From: Paralvinella palmiformis
Lineage: Eukaryota; Annelida; Polychaeta; Terebellida; Alvinellidae
Length of the DNA stretch: 64,000 nt
NCBI GenBank assembly: GCA_025642065.1
Contig: JAODUP010000032.1
Location: 1,342,001-1,406,000 of the forward strand
Reading direction: 5' to 3'
The notes under the pieces are model-generated. The model was not told where the DNA came from, ran no database searches, and worked only from the letters and a program-made list of their open reading frames with translations. Positions 1-14,102 of this stretch are shown piece by piece; positions within the stretch are counted from its first letter, which is position 1, and every line of letters starts with the position of its first letter. The position numbers were made by a program, and so were the translations under genes.

Positions 1-2573
1 GCCATATTTTGATCTCTTTCTTCAAAGTACCTTCTTTGTACCGTTTTGTTTTGCTAGATATATTATTTTAATTAAGTGATTTACTGCAGAATTGTGTGTA
101 CCACTTGTGTTATTACAAATGTTATATATAATATACATATGACATAATTTCAAAATGACATAAAACAAAGAAACTCTCACTGGAATGATATATATATGTG
201 TGTGTGCGCGCGCGACATTAATGCTCGACCGGGACCAGTGTTTCAAGGCCCGGTCTAGTATTAGTGCCACAGTACTCGAAAAAAACAATAAAAACGAGTA
301 CAGAGCTACAGGATAATACTAACAGCTACCCATCAAATATCCAAGCTCACGATCTGTTTATTAACTTTTGACATATCATCAAAGAACAAACGCACAAATA
401 ACTTCACTTGCGATATTCCGTCAAATCTTAAACGCGTGCCTTCCGACTATGAATCAAATTGGTGCAACATATTAACGTCACAATAAACACTTGCAAATTC
501 CCAACTGACCAGTGTAATGAGTGTTCCGGGATTTATCTGAATACTATAGATCTGTTTAATTTGGCGAATATGAAATAATGGCGAAAATGGCGAGTGACAT
601 AATATTTCCTGTCGCCAGAATATTATGTTGTACAAAACTTCATATTATACTCTGAAAGCACTACTTTGATAACACACTGGATATGTGTAATATTCTCATT
701 CATTCAACAATCAATTCATATTACAATTTATAATAAAACAATCACTCGCTTAAAGCTCATTCGTCCCAGGCATTGGCTCCATCAGAATCACTCATAATAG
801 CGATCAATAGTCCTAAGGTTTTTTTTCCAGCCATGTTTAAGAACATCAGTTTGTCGAGTAGCAAAATATGATGCATGAAACAACCAGCCTGCATGTAGGA
901 GTTTGAGTCTTGAGGCCGAGTTGGGTGTCTGAAATTTTGCGATTGGATGTCAAGGAGTCACTGACTTAATCACTACACCAGGCATTGATTTTGCGCTCGA
1001 GATTTGTTATAATTTATATTCGTTTGCTGAGAATAGAAAGTAATATGAAAATATTATATTTTACACCTCCTTATATACAGTTTGATATAACCTTCTCATC
1101 GTTGTAATTGCAATTTGTCTTTAGCTTGCATACCAATTGCCTTTATTGTCATTCAATCATGGCAATGGTTTGTCAATTACTAGTTCAGATCTGCTTAGAA
1201 TGGAATTATTCGTTACATAAAGGCCAATGATCTAGTCTGCTTCAGATTTGGTTATGGCTGATGAATAACAGTGTGCTTTGAAATATGGATTTCCCCGAAT
1301 GGCCTAGAAAAGAAAGCAAAAATCAACTTTCCTGACAGACCAAAATTCGCCATCACCAATATGTTCAAAGTGATGGAATCGTCAAATTTTGCTGTCACCA
1401 AATTTAGCTGATCTACAGTATGCAGATTAGCTTTTAAAACGAAGACAAATGTTTTATGCCTACACAGTAAATGTCTAAAATCCTTCAGCGTGAATTTCAG
1501 CCTTTTTTCAATTTCAATTACCGTCGTACAAGTCTTTGTTAAAAAATGGAAATGTGTAAAGGAATGAAGGAACCAACTGTACAGAAAATTTTATAATACA
1601 TAAATCGGTTGTGTGGGTAGAAATGTCGCAATAAGTTTTGTATTTCATGGATCAGTTTGAGCTGGCAGCCATCCGGATAAATATGCGATAGTATATACGC
1701 GCATAGTCAGTGAGTGCAAACAGAGAGTGATGACGTCACAAACAACTTATGAATGACAGTATTTCACTGGGCAAAGGTAGTGCCGAATATTAATGATGAT
1801 TCCATATCAAGTTATTGAATGCTGCCAGAAGACAAACTCCGCGTACGTACGAACGTGTACGCGCCGTTTTATTGAACCATTGTCAGTTACAATTATGATA
1901 TTTAAAAGTTTTTTTACATTTTTAAATCAATGTATTTCACACAAAGAAAACAATACGTTGAAACTATGGGATAAATCTGAAAAGGATATTGACAACCAAA
2001 TAATTACTTTTACACGTATTGGTGCATTGAAAACAGGCCTGCGTAATTAACTCGGGGATCAACTTATAATGTTTAATTTTCATGGAGGTCTGAAATATGT
2101 AACTTTTGCACTCACTCGGTTTGGGGTCAGCACAGCCGGTCTAGTGTAAAAATATGTTACTAGACCTGCAGGTCCAGTAAGGCTCTAAGTTAGTTTCACA
2201 CACTGCATATATATATATATTATAAGCAAAAGTAAAGAATATCTGTTGATATGTGTAACGGTTACATTTACATCTAGTTAATAAACCTGTTATTTTGATG
2301 ATCCTATGATGTTTCGCTGTTGATGAATCACATTAACAGAACAAACAGACAATGTTATAATGCCACTAATTTCTATAATAACTGCTATAGCTACTGTTTA
2401 AAAAATAAGTGCTACTAACATTTTGAACTTCAGTATAATACATGAGATACTTGTTCACGATTGGTTCAAATATTCATTGGATAAGAATTTATCTAATAAC
2501 CAGGATTAAGTCACAAATTAGTCATGTATAACGGGTATCAATGACACATTATGGAAACCTCGCATTACTCCTG
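1..2573. other. AT-rich stretch, no gene recognised
   Basis: No splice-bounded exon, conserved protein motif or clear mobile element is visible on either strand. The short open frames are AT-rich and show no recognisable family. A short TG/CG run lies near 193-212 and an AT run near 2207-2222. Confidence 0.5.
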
Positions 2574-2760
2574 TTATTCTGAGGTGATCCGATAGTGCAG
2601 TGGGTGAAGAAATGCACTGCAAACCTCCAGGTTGCGAGTTCCAATCGGACTCTGACCCGTGTTTGTGGGATGCCCCCCCCCCCCGAGTTGCCTCAGTGCC
2701 GAGACTAACAATCCAACTCTCATTAATCTAGTTCGTTGTGATAAATGGTACATTAGCAAT
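2574..2760 (+). repeat. tRNA-derived SINE-like fragment
   Basis: The segment has a polymerase III type head: an A-box-like stretch near 2592-2612 followed about 30 bases later by a B-box-like GGTTGCGAGTTCCAATC (2629-2645). The tail contains a run of 12 C (2673-2684). Only one copy of this family was seen in the window, so the call rests on the box pair alone. Confidence 0.45.
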
Positions 2761-2959
2761 TGTATAATAATTAAATATAACTATTGCAAAATAAAATCTG
2801 AGGTGAAATTGACATTAAAAAGTAGGTGTTCTATGAAATTAGGTCAGAGTTGGATCATCCCGTTAAATGTAGGCAACATTAATGTATAACTCTAGACTAA
2901 TGTTTATAGGGCTTCAGCTGATTCATTCTGATAGAAGTTTGTTTAATGCTTAAATTTAT

Positions 2960-2968
2960 GTATGCATG

Positions 2969-3001
<33 letters not shown>

Positions 3002-3154
3002 TGTTAATTGCATGGTATTTAGATAGTTCCTTACATGTAAGTGGTTCAAAGTCTTGTTCTGAATTGTATTTTGCAATATCATAATTCGGATTTTCTAGAT
3101 ATGAATTTTGTTTCAGCTAAGTTTTACTCATACACACACATACACACACACACA

Positions 3155-3204
<50 letters not shown>

Positions 3205-3285
3205 AGACTGTGTGTGTGCATAATATACAGACACACACACACACACACAGACATCATGAATATATATATATATATATATATCAAT
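2960..3285. repeat. AT/AC microsatellite cluster
   Basis: Successive runs of (AT)n near 2969-3000, (CA)n near 3133-3156, (AT)n then (TG)n at 3161-3203, (AC)n near 3231-3248 and (AT)n near 3259-3281. Open frames across it are translations of the repeats and are not genes. Confidence 0.9.
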
Positions 3286-3289
3286 CATC

Positions 3290-5932
3290 AGAGGCATGGC
3301 TCCTGTTCACATGCAGAACCACAAATGGTATAGGTCTGGTATCCTCCCCCCCCCATCTTAGTTAAACATAGAGAATGGATTAGAACCAACCTCTTCACAT
3401 CTGCATGTCTATAAATGTTCAATAGCCAATCATTAAAAACAGACACCAAGACCATGTTTACATTAAATTGATTAGTTACTCCTATCTAATTATCGTTTAC
3501 AGTTTATTTGGTTAGGTTGCTATTCAAGCTGGGAGTAAGAACATACAAAATATGGAAATAGTGCAGTATTTTAAACAACAGCTAGCATGCTAGTGTAAAA
3601 TATGTATGAATAAAATATCACAGATAAGCAAATTACAAATCTTGGTTACAATTAAAGAAAGTTATGTACAAAGAAGAACCAAGACATACTTAGAACTGCA
3701 TAATGCAGTACAAACAATATTACAAGAATATTGATGACTGTTTTAAACAATAGAAAAGTGTTCATTTCTATATACAGCAAACCAGGTAAATACGACACGA
3801 ATAAAACAACAGCCTGTTCAACACCCAAATAACATGCGTTGCAAGCATATTGGAAAATTGTACACAAAAATGAAATGTTATATTGTAAAGAACAGCATGA
3901 ATAAACATGAAACACTGTTGTAAATAACAAAACACATCTACCATAAACATATACAGTAACTACTACACAGATGAACATGACACCATCATATAACAGTAGA
4001 ACTATATATTATTATATATTATACAATAACACATGAACTAGTTAATTATAGAACCAGATGTATACTAAACAGCAATACAAATGTAACACAACTATATGAA
4101 AATGTACAAGATAACTATGACAATAAAAACGTTCAGACTGAAAGGCCATTACATTAACAACCTTTGACCTCCAGTGCATAGAAGAACACATTTCAGGCAC
4201 ATCGCACAAACCAGAGAACCGAACAACATTTTATGATTTCCTGAAAGTTAGGATTAACAATTACTCATACCAGAAAGCTTTGAGAATGGCAGATGCATTG
4301 CTGAAACATTGTTGCTAGGTCCAAGCTGAACCAGATTGTTTAAATACTAAACATTACCAGAGTTTGTGTTAAATACTATATATTTACATTATAATAAGTA
4401 TAATATAGTATAATTCACAGTGCAGTCATGAATCCATTTGTTTCCATAAAAGAAGATAGTCTATTAATGAATACACATGTTTGCCAGGTGTTTCAAAAGT
4501 ATGAAAACATACTGGAGTTTGTATTTGCAACACATCTACATTGTTATCCGAGATGTGATTTAAAATACTAATTTATTTTAAAATACATAATATTATTATT
4601 TATTCATGCCACAAATTACTGAACCATTACAATTTCATTAAACAAATTAGGGAAACAAAGTTTTTTAAATGTAAGAACTTAAACTGGTTCACCAATAAAG
4701 AATCGTGAGATTTGTCAACATAATTTTATTATTTACAGTGATATAAAATAATACCAGTTAGTATTATTATTTTTAAATATTAATTATCAAACAGTATTTT
4801 TATCAAATACTTCTAAGAGGGAAAAGCCCAGTAAACCTGTGATTTGTTTTACGTGGGAGGGGGGATGTATCATTGCTGTCAGGAGTTCTTGAGGGGGTGT
4901 ATATCTCAACATCTATATGCATCTGATACACCTAAACTATATCATTCGTGGTATAGTATATTTCATTAAATATTTGCAACATGATGTTTAAATAGCACAG
5001 TCAGCATAAACAGTTTACGAATTAAAGCCCAAAGCTATTATAATAGACCTGTCTAAGAGTTGGATAACGCATTCTCCATAGTGTTGGGAGTATCAATTAT
5101 GGAACAAGCTCTAATATACATAATACTCTCTAACCCAAATATATATTTAGTCATTTAACTCGGAATTTCCATCAAAATAATTATAGAATAGATATTCTCT
5201 GTAGCAAATTAAGCCTGTAGCTTTACCGGGACCCTAGCAAACAATGAGCATATTACGTGAGAATACTTTGGACACACAATATTTATGAATTATGTTTGAC
5301 CAATATCTGACATTAACATAGAAATGTGCAGAAGCCACTGATACGCGTATTCAATGTACCTCATCTGAACTATGTCATTTCATCGTTGTTTGTCAACACT
5401 GGTTCCATGTATAAACACTTAATTCAAAAGGTTTGATCATACCATGATTCTTCTTTGAGGGTTACCTATCAAACAATATATCGTTTTCAGTGTTTTCATC
5501 ACTACCTTCAACTGTCTCCATGAAATCACTCTTGACTGCTAACGATGATAATATCCCTTTTCAGAGTCATCCAATTGAAACTAGTGACAAAATCTTAGAA
5601 CATCATTATAGGGATATGGACAACATCTCTCACCATACCAAAGACCATGATGTAGCTATCAGGTCTTGAACAGTGTGATTCTTTATAAAGATTTTCTAGT
5701 ACAACGTACCTTGGTAATGTACAAATGATCAAAATACACAATAATGGACAATGCCATAGTCACATGAATGCTATATCTCAACATGGATTGTTACCAAACT
5801 GTGGTGACATTAATAATATAGGCTTGAGATGTCTAGTTCCAAAGTTTCCATGGTTTAATTGGATACATTTGATTTTGTTCAGAAATAACATACTGGTACT
5901 TACTCATATCTATCAGACAACAACCAAATATG

Positions 5933-5980
<48 letters not shown>

Positions 5981-6166
5981 GTAATCTGGTAAGATTATGC
6001 ATGTAATCATATGCACATGTAAAATAACAAATATTTAGAAAAAGTATTTATAGAAACATTATTTGGGAATTTGATTTCAATAACCAGTGGCTTGCATGAC
6101 TGTGTGTGTGGTGAGTGCGCGCGCACGCGTGCATGCATGCACATATATTCAACATGTGTATCATAC
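3290..6166. other. Noncoding 3' flank of tetraspan gene 1
   Basis: AT-rich DNA downstream of the stop codon of the minus-strand tetraspan gene. It probably includes its 3' untranslated region. A (GT)n(AT)n microsatellite lies at 5936-5979 and a GC/CATG alternating run at 6117-6142. A 108-codon minus-strand open frame (3652-3978) is hydrophobic but shows no family motif, and its AT-rich content makes chance likely. Confidence 0.5.
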
Positions 6167-6378
6167 TTATATATTTTCATATCCTCTGTTGCGGGAGTAG
6201 TAGTAATAAGCACTCTGTATGGATGCCACAGCTGATATGAACATACACACTACACCAGCAATATCTACATCAAATGACCAGTAATATTGTACAAGATAAT
6301 CTGACGGAATATCTTCGGGAATAACAGTGTCCTTAGCTCTCACACCAAATATAATCAGCGCTGTCAAAGAACTGGTAG
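6167..6378 (-). CDS. Tetraspan gene 1, terminal exon
   Basis: Acceptor tttgtttcag precedes 6378. The exon enters at phase 1, encodes the rest of TM3, the second loop and TM4, and ends SRNRGYENI followed by TAA at 6169-6167. The nearby frame extending to 6472 is intron read-through. Confidence 0.8.
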
Positions 6379-9300
6379 CTGAAACAAAAAATCTATTTAT
6401 AAAGAAACATGACAAAAAGAAGCATTTTATATCCACAGTTACTGAAAATACCGTACACACTGTGTTAAACAATCTGTTGTTGCTTACCTGCAGTTACATT
6501 ATATTAAAAGTCATTATACTAGAAGTCTATTAAAATACATAATAACCAAAAACCAGGATCAATACAATGATCATAATTGTATACATTATAATTAATTTTG
6601 ATTGATCTTTTTAAATTGAGAAGCATAATATAATTTAATAATAATCCATTCTTAGATTTTTTAAATTGTAGATTTGTGACTAGATGTAGCTAAAATCTAT
6701 TTCCAATTTAATTATAAATGTTTTCAACATATGTTATTTATCACACATATTAAAGTTAAAAGAAAAATAGTTATTTGAACTAAATTTAAAATAATACTCA
6801 TATAAATATAAAACAATAAAAGTAATAAATAATAAAAGTTTTTTATGGTGAATTGTATCATTATTTAATTTAACAATTGAAAACAAATAACTGCTAACAT
6901 TTTACCGGTGTGTTAAACGCAATTTTGAAGAAACATCTCGTGTGAGGAGGTTCTAATTTAATCACTTCAGTGGACTATTTTCAAAATCTCACTATTTTGT
7001 TCACAGCTGGCATATTTACCAGATACTCTCCTAAATACAATAAGGTTGTTTGTTATATAGATTGATTAATACACATTCTCTAACAGATGCAGAAGGTCAT
7101 GTGCTGGCAAGACACATCCTGTATGTGTTTATCCACAAAAAACCCACACTACTTTAAATGCGGGTGATCTTTTAAGATGTTAATATGGCACACTTTTATT
7201 TAACCATAAGCCATGCCATTTCAGACTTGCATTTCAGAATGGCTGTGCTGAGATAAGATACCAGTAATCTTGCATGAGAAATAATGGCTACATGCCTTTT
7301 GTGCATAATTTCAACAACAAATGGCCCAATCACACATTTCTAAGACAACTGATTTGTGTTTGGATTAGTGTGCAGTTATTATTTCTTTCAGTAATTGCAT
7401 TCTATATTTATACCTTAATAATAATATTCATAGTTTAACTTGTTTAAGGTTAATATTATTCGTATAACCTTGTTTCCATCTGTTTTCATTTCAAACCTGA
7501 ATAGTTATTTTTAATTATGGCTCTACAACCATTTGAATATATAGTCTGCTTTGTTTTCTGTTCTTTCTAATTTCACACAAAAATTGATTTTTTTTTCAAA
7601 ATGGCTGATGGTGTGGCCCATTTTGGAAGTATAACTACACCACATCTGTTAATAACCCACTTTTATAATAATATAATATGTGATATTTATATAGTGCCCT
7701 ATTCAGCTAGAAGCTGCTCTAAGGCGCTTTACAATATTATTTACAATATTACATCCCTGACTCAGACCTGTTTCCACCCAGCACATATCTCAACTCCCAA
7801 GGGAGCATACAACGCATGCTGCCATTATAGGCGCAAAGCGTTACTCAAACACATAGCCATCGCATCCTGTCAGGTACTAATTTTTTATGGATGAGTGAAC
7901 CAGTCGCCACATGACAGGATTGTAGCTAATGGAGCCTCGAACCTGTGACTGTTTGGCTACGAGTCCTACGCTCTAACTAACTGTGCTATCATGGCTCGAT
8001 AGCACACTTTTACCACCGGCAATTGTGTAATAACTGGTATCTATTTATAAGCTTCTATAAGAAGCAAACAATATAATCACCAGGGTTATCCTTCAAGAGT
8101 AACTGATGAAGAGCGCTGAACTGTTACTGTAAAAAATATGAAACATCAACAATAGATCATATTTTAAGATGGGGCAAAATGAATCTAGATGAATTTACTG
8201 CCTCATTTGAGGTGAAGGCTTTATCTTATTAGATGTTATCTCATTCAATCAATAGAAGCATTATCAGAATGCTTTTAAAATATCAGCATACCAGAACCTA
8301 ATATTCTAAAACAGTGTTCTGTTTACAACTTCTTTGCTCGAGCTAAAGCAAAGCTGTCCATGATATTTTTGACTATAAGTATTATGTGTAAAGTGAACCT
8401 ACAGTTGTTATCTCTATATAAATATAAATTGTTATCTTAAGGATATAAATGAAGAAAAATAGGTACAATGCAGCTAATGAAATATGAAAATATTTTGACA
8501 AAAAGGTTTTTTCAATACTTCTCACTTGAAATATTTCTATTTAGCTCCAGTATAAAAGTGATATCTATACTAGGTTGATCTCATTGAGCAAGAAAGTTAT
8601 AACTTACTAATTTGTGACATTTTTAAGTTTCAAATTTCTGAAATGCTGCCAAAGAGATATTTATCAATTGTCCCTCTATCCAGATTAGCACCATCTTTGA
8701 ATGAATTTTTCATTATATTTGAACAGTAATATACTAACCTGATATCATCTGAATTGCTGTACTAAATAGAGCAGTTGTTTTAGATTCTTTCATCTGAGGG
8801 ATCAACAGTACAACATAGGAGAGTGCTAGTGTCAAGACAGCAAGACCCACTCCAACTATATCTAAACCCTGTACTGACCGGAACCAATCTGAAAGTAACA
8901 AGTACATTACCAATGTATGAGACAAAGGGATGACATCCTTTTTTTAAATAATTCACATTATCATAAAGCCTCCATATAAATATTTTAAGTACATTTTTAA
9001 TCACCCATTGATCACGAAGTGATTTCTCACAATAGCGCTCTTTTTTATCATAAAAGCCTTTTAAAAAATGTTGTACATACCAGCGATGAAAAGATATTAA
9101 ATTAGTGTCTAATTTAACACCAATTATAAAATATTTAAATCATATAAAAGGACAATAAAGACAAAATAATAAAGAGTACATGATAAAAATTACAAAATAT
9201 AAAAGACTAGCTAGAATAAGATTAATTTATAACATACTTTTGTATAAAGTCATAAAACTAAAATGAAATACCTATACAAAAACTGACTAGAAAAGGGTAA

Positions 9301-12281
9301 GCACCAAAATGGGCCAGGAGACGAGGATGTTTTCAGTCACGTGATGTTGTGATGTTGCATTAAGGCTTGGTAGCATAATCTACAGCTTGGCTTACTGAAC
9401 ACTGATCTAGTCCTAGTAACCACTAGTATAGGTGAATCTATGGCTCTTTGCATTCTAGGTTGGGAGCCATTCAAAATGTTCGATATGTATATACATCGTT
9501 CATACACATTTTGCCATCTCAGATTCCAGGACTTTCCAGGACCTTCCAATGTCAAATTCAAGGACCTTTTCAATGAATTCGCGAACTTTTTAACACGCCA
9601 AAAATACACCCATATTTTGGAAGAAGTGTAACGACTGAATTCCTGTATGCTTATGATTAGAAATATAGATCTACATGTCCAAATTCCAGAACTTTCAAGA
9701 ACCTCTACAGAAATATTCCAGGACTTTCCAAGCCTGGAATCCAAATTTTCAAATTCCAGACTTTCCAAGTTTTCAAGGACCTGTGCGAACCCCGATATAT
9801 CAAGGCTTTATATTTCTGGATTAGGATTTTAAACTATACATATTAATTAACAGGCATTCGATGCAGATTCTTCGATATTAGAGTGATATGGTGTAGCATG
9901 ATGTTCTGGTTATGATCCATGCCACAGTACTCTGTAGAAATTGTAATTTGTTTGATGAGGCTTAAAGTAGTAGTGCAAACATAACATTAAAATCCCATTA
10001 TCTAGTAATGGAGTCGCATCATTTATGAGATAATGCATAGAATGTTGAGAAGTTGGTAATATCCAAACCCATTAAGCCATGATGGTGCAGTTAGTTAGAG
10101 CATAGGATTCGTAGCAGAAGTGTTGTGGGTTCGAGGCTCTGGTAGCTGCAAGGCTGTCATCTGGTAACTGATTCACTGGTTATGTGTTTCAGAGTAACAC
10201 TTTGCACCTTTAATGATAGCATGTGTTGTATGCTTCCTTGGGTGTTGAGATGGATGGTGGATTAGAACAGGTGTGAGTCGGGGATACTAATACTGTAAAG
10301 TGCATTAGAGTAGCTGTCTAGCTGAATAGGGTGCTATATAAACGTCACATATTATTATTATTATTACAGAGGTTGTTCAACCGTTCTTCCATGTTCATAG
10401 CCGAGTCAAAGATACACTCAAATTTTTAACAATATACACTGATGTAATATCAATGTCACCAACAGAGAGTAATGTTTTCCATCGGCATGGCCAGGATTTC
10501 AGTCAATCAATAATAGAAATACAAACATGTGTATGGAAAGGGCAGACCATTGCCCATCAGGATCTCGTTGGATATACATGTATCTCAATAAAGAACTTTG
10601 GCCAAGTTAAAAACATGGTATTTATCAGGACTTGGACATTCCCATACCCAGATGCCTCGGACTACCAAAAACGATTTCCATCCAACAATATTTCAAGGGT
10701 CAAAAACCCACCGGCAACTCAAATGTTTCGGGACAGAATCCTGCTTGTAAGTGTCATTTTGGCCATTTCTCAAAATCTCTTAGATCCAAAAAGAACACTC
10801 ATCATTGGATCCAGTAATTTCCAGAATGGTCCACTTCATAAGCATCAATTTACCAGTGGACTGACTACACACAGACTGGCATCAGAGATATATATTCACT
10901 GTGGAATACTGGCAATGTCTTCTAGGCATGGTAACCAACTGAACTGTTTATTTCACACAATATATGGTCTGGTGATGAATGCAAAACCCTTTACATATTT
11001 CAAATTAATATGTAACATTCAGTTAAAAAAATGGACTGGAACTTAGCAAAAATTATTTGAACAATAAAGATGCAAGGCAGTTTGTCAAGTATATTGCACA
11101 AACCATTGGTGAAGAAATTAAGTAGGATACCAAATCAGCTTGCTTTGTTTCTAAAGATTGTGCACTTGTGGAACAGGAGGTCTGTGTTCAATATGTGAAT
11201 AAAGGCATGCCACAACAAAACTGGGATCTATTTAACCACTTGAAACTGGCCATACTGAAGGCGTGTTACTTGGGATCAAACATGTACCGGAGAAACTCGA
11301 TTTATCCTCGGATGATTTAAAACCAGTAAATATTCAAAATTCATTCCCTTGTCCAGAATGCTGTAACATTTATGAGCATTTGTCATGATGGGAAACAGAA
11401 CTGGTGTGTCAACTCACATAAAAAATATTTCCCATGAATTGTCCCCATTCACTGCATCACTCACAAATTAGAACTTAGTGTTTTGGATGCTTCTATATTA
11501 ATATGATTAAACTGAAAGAGTTTGAGGCAAATGTGAAAAGAATATACAATTTCTACCACTATTCCTCTAAGTGATGGAGGGAGCTTAAGGAGAATGCACA
11601 AGTACTAGGCCGGAAAATCCAGGGCACCTCTGGTACTGAAACACAATCTCGTAACAATGGCAACTCAAACAGAGCATGCTGAATCCAATGATAATAATGC
11701 AGGTGAAAATGGGAATGCAACAGTTATACTTAAAGCCCTTAAATCAGTCAAATTTGTGAAGTCTGATGTTGGATTTCTTACAGATTATTACATCAACTTT
11801 TTCATTCCAGGGACCTTCTCTTACTGGAGCTGTAGTAGAGGTACCAGATCTTGTTGTGAAACTTATGCCATATTTGAAAACTCTGAAAGTTACTCAGAGT
11901 AAACACATGCAGGATTTTAATAAGAAACTTGGGGATAATGAAACATTCTTGCTAGAAGAATTTAAGCTACAATGAACATATCCCCTGTCTGAGTATAATT
12001 CAGACACATGAGTCAATTCTTAATTGATACTGTTAAGGGAACTGTATCACTAACAAATTCAGCTATCTCACAGAAGATGAAGACAGATTAAACTTAAATA
12101 GGACTATATTTAGCATTTGCTCATATATTACTGATCTAAGGAAAGTGGACATTTCCAATGACTAACTATGTGTAACAAGGTTAAAAGTTGAGTTTAAGTA
12201 CTCCTATTATAAATTCAATTATGTATGTACTGTTACTGGTGTCTTATGACTGTTTTTACTTGTCATGTTGGAATAATAAAT

Positions 12282-12322
<41 letters not shown>

Positions 12323-14061
12323 AATATTATTAACATTCACAATTTGGTATGCCCTATGATAACATGATAAGTTGATGTTTAATAATATATGTTCACTTCA
12401 ATAAAATACAAATGTAAAGAAATCTTTTTAGTTATCAGGATTATGCCTCAAGTTTAAATACTCCCATTACAAGTGCAAATATGTATGTACTGGCTTAGTC
12501 TTAAAATTTTTATTTCTACTCTGTTGAAATATTATCATTCAGAATTGTGTATATCATATGATAACATATGATAAGTTGATGTATAATATGGTATATTGTT
12601 CCCTCTAATAAATCATTTAGCAGTTAAATAACAATAATTAGAAATTTCTTATTGATGCTTAATTAATAATCTAAAATATTAATATATTAGATCTAGACAC
12701 CCAAAACAATGAAACTAAGACTCATGCTTATTAAATTATCTATCAATATTTAGAAAATGGAAAGCCCAGTGACCAATCACATTTTGAAAACAATTTTCAA
12801 GCCCTGAGATAGATATTTAATGTAGAGGTGAAATAAGCACCTGTCTGGATCATGTGATGGAAAAAATGACTAGTAATTAAGACATGAAGATAGTCCAGTA
12901 TGCAGTATCAATTTGCTGAATATTTTAAATATAAACAGTACCTGTACATATAGCTTAATCTTTAATAAACCTTCATGTTTTAACATTTTGTCAAACAACA
13001 GGGCTAGTAACTATGTGATATGGAAAAGTAAGATAGCCAGGAAGCCAGATTCTGGGTCCTTCAGTAGTACAACAAAATCACGAATAGGCAAATATTTACA
13101 GGATTGAAGCACATTCAGAACATGATAATAAACTTAGGGAGATGATGCTCTTCATTTGTGGGACTGGCACAGGACACTGTTTGATTGAATGTGTTGATAA
13201 TCTTTTGTTAACTCGAAATAAAAAACATTATTTACGTTAGAACAATTTGGAAATGAAGTGTTTAAAGGGACAGTTCACCTTCAGATAATATTACTTAAAT
13301 ATGCAATGCTAATAGCAGTAAACAAAAATTTCACAATAATAACCATGAACTATACCTGACATCATACTATTCATAGATATAAGGAAATAATCCAAATTAC
13401 TGGATGGCCACCATTACGGGTACACCGAAGGACAGATTCAAAGGTGGGAAGGGGAAAAAGCTTCTGGTCTGTGTGTAGCTTCAAAATGGTGGCTCGCATA
13501 GGCCATTAATAGTCAATTAATCAACACTTAGAGGATTATTTAATATGTGGGTGATCGTTTTCACATTTTGACATCATTTATGATATTTGTGAACATAGCT
13601 ACTGGTAGGTATATTAGTCCTGAAAATCTAAAATGAAGGTGAATTGTTCCTTTAAACCTTTTCTGAGCGGCCAATCAAATTCTGGCATGATAGATATGAT
13701 TCGAAGTATACCAGCTCTGGAATAGAATGTGGGCTGATTACACTCCCCACTATTACCGACTTCGTAAAAGATGTCGGACCATGCTTGATGTCTGGCCGAT
13801 GATGATATGGGTTCTTAATGCATGGACCTACATACACCCAGCTGTTTTGTGTCAAATGTTTTCAAAATGATAATTTATTGAGATGAAACAGCTCATGGCA
13901 ATTCTTTTGGTTTTGCATTGATAAGCTTTTTTTGTCATTACCAGCCCAGGTGGCTTTCACAGTTATTACACTATACTATAGCATATTAAATATCAGTACA
14001 ATGTAGTCTATTCTTTTGAATAATATATGGCCTATAGTTACAATACCTATAACAATATGTC

Positions 14062-14102
<41 letters not shown>

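Noticed and set aside
1793..2050. Similarity of NNTLKLWDKSEKDI to NNNVKLWDSIKGEY at 52200-52265
   Set aside because: A short AT-rich match only; the second lies in the inverted arm of a repeat and neither frame looks coding.
3652..3978. Hydrophobic 108-codon minus-strand frame as a membrane protein
   Set aside because: AT-rich, overlapping frames in two phases, no motif, no splice context, and it lies in the probable 3' flank of gene 1.
10080..10145. A functional tRNA gene
   Set aside because: A and B boxes are present, but the segment does not form a full cloverleaf and belongs to a SINE with two other copies.
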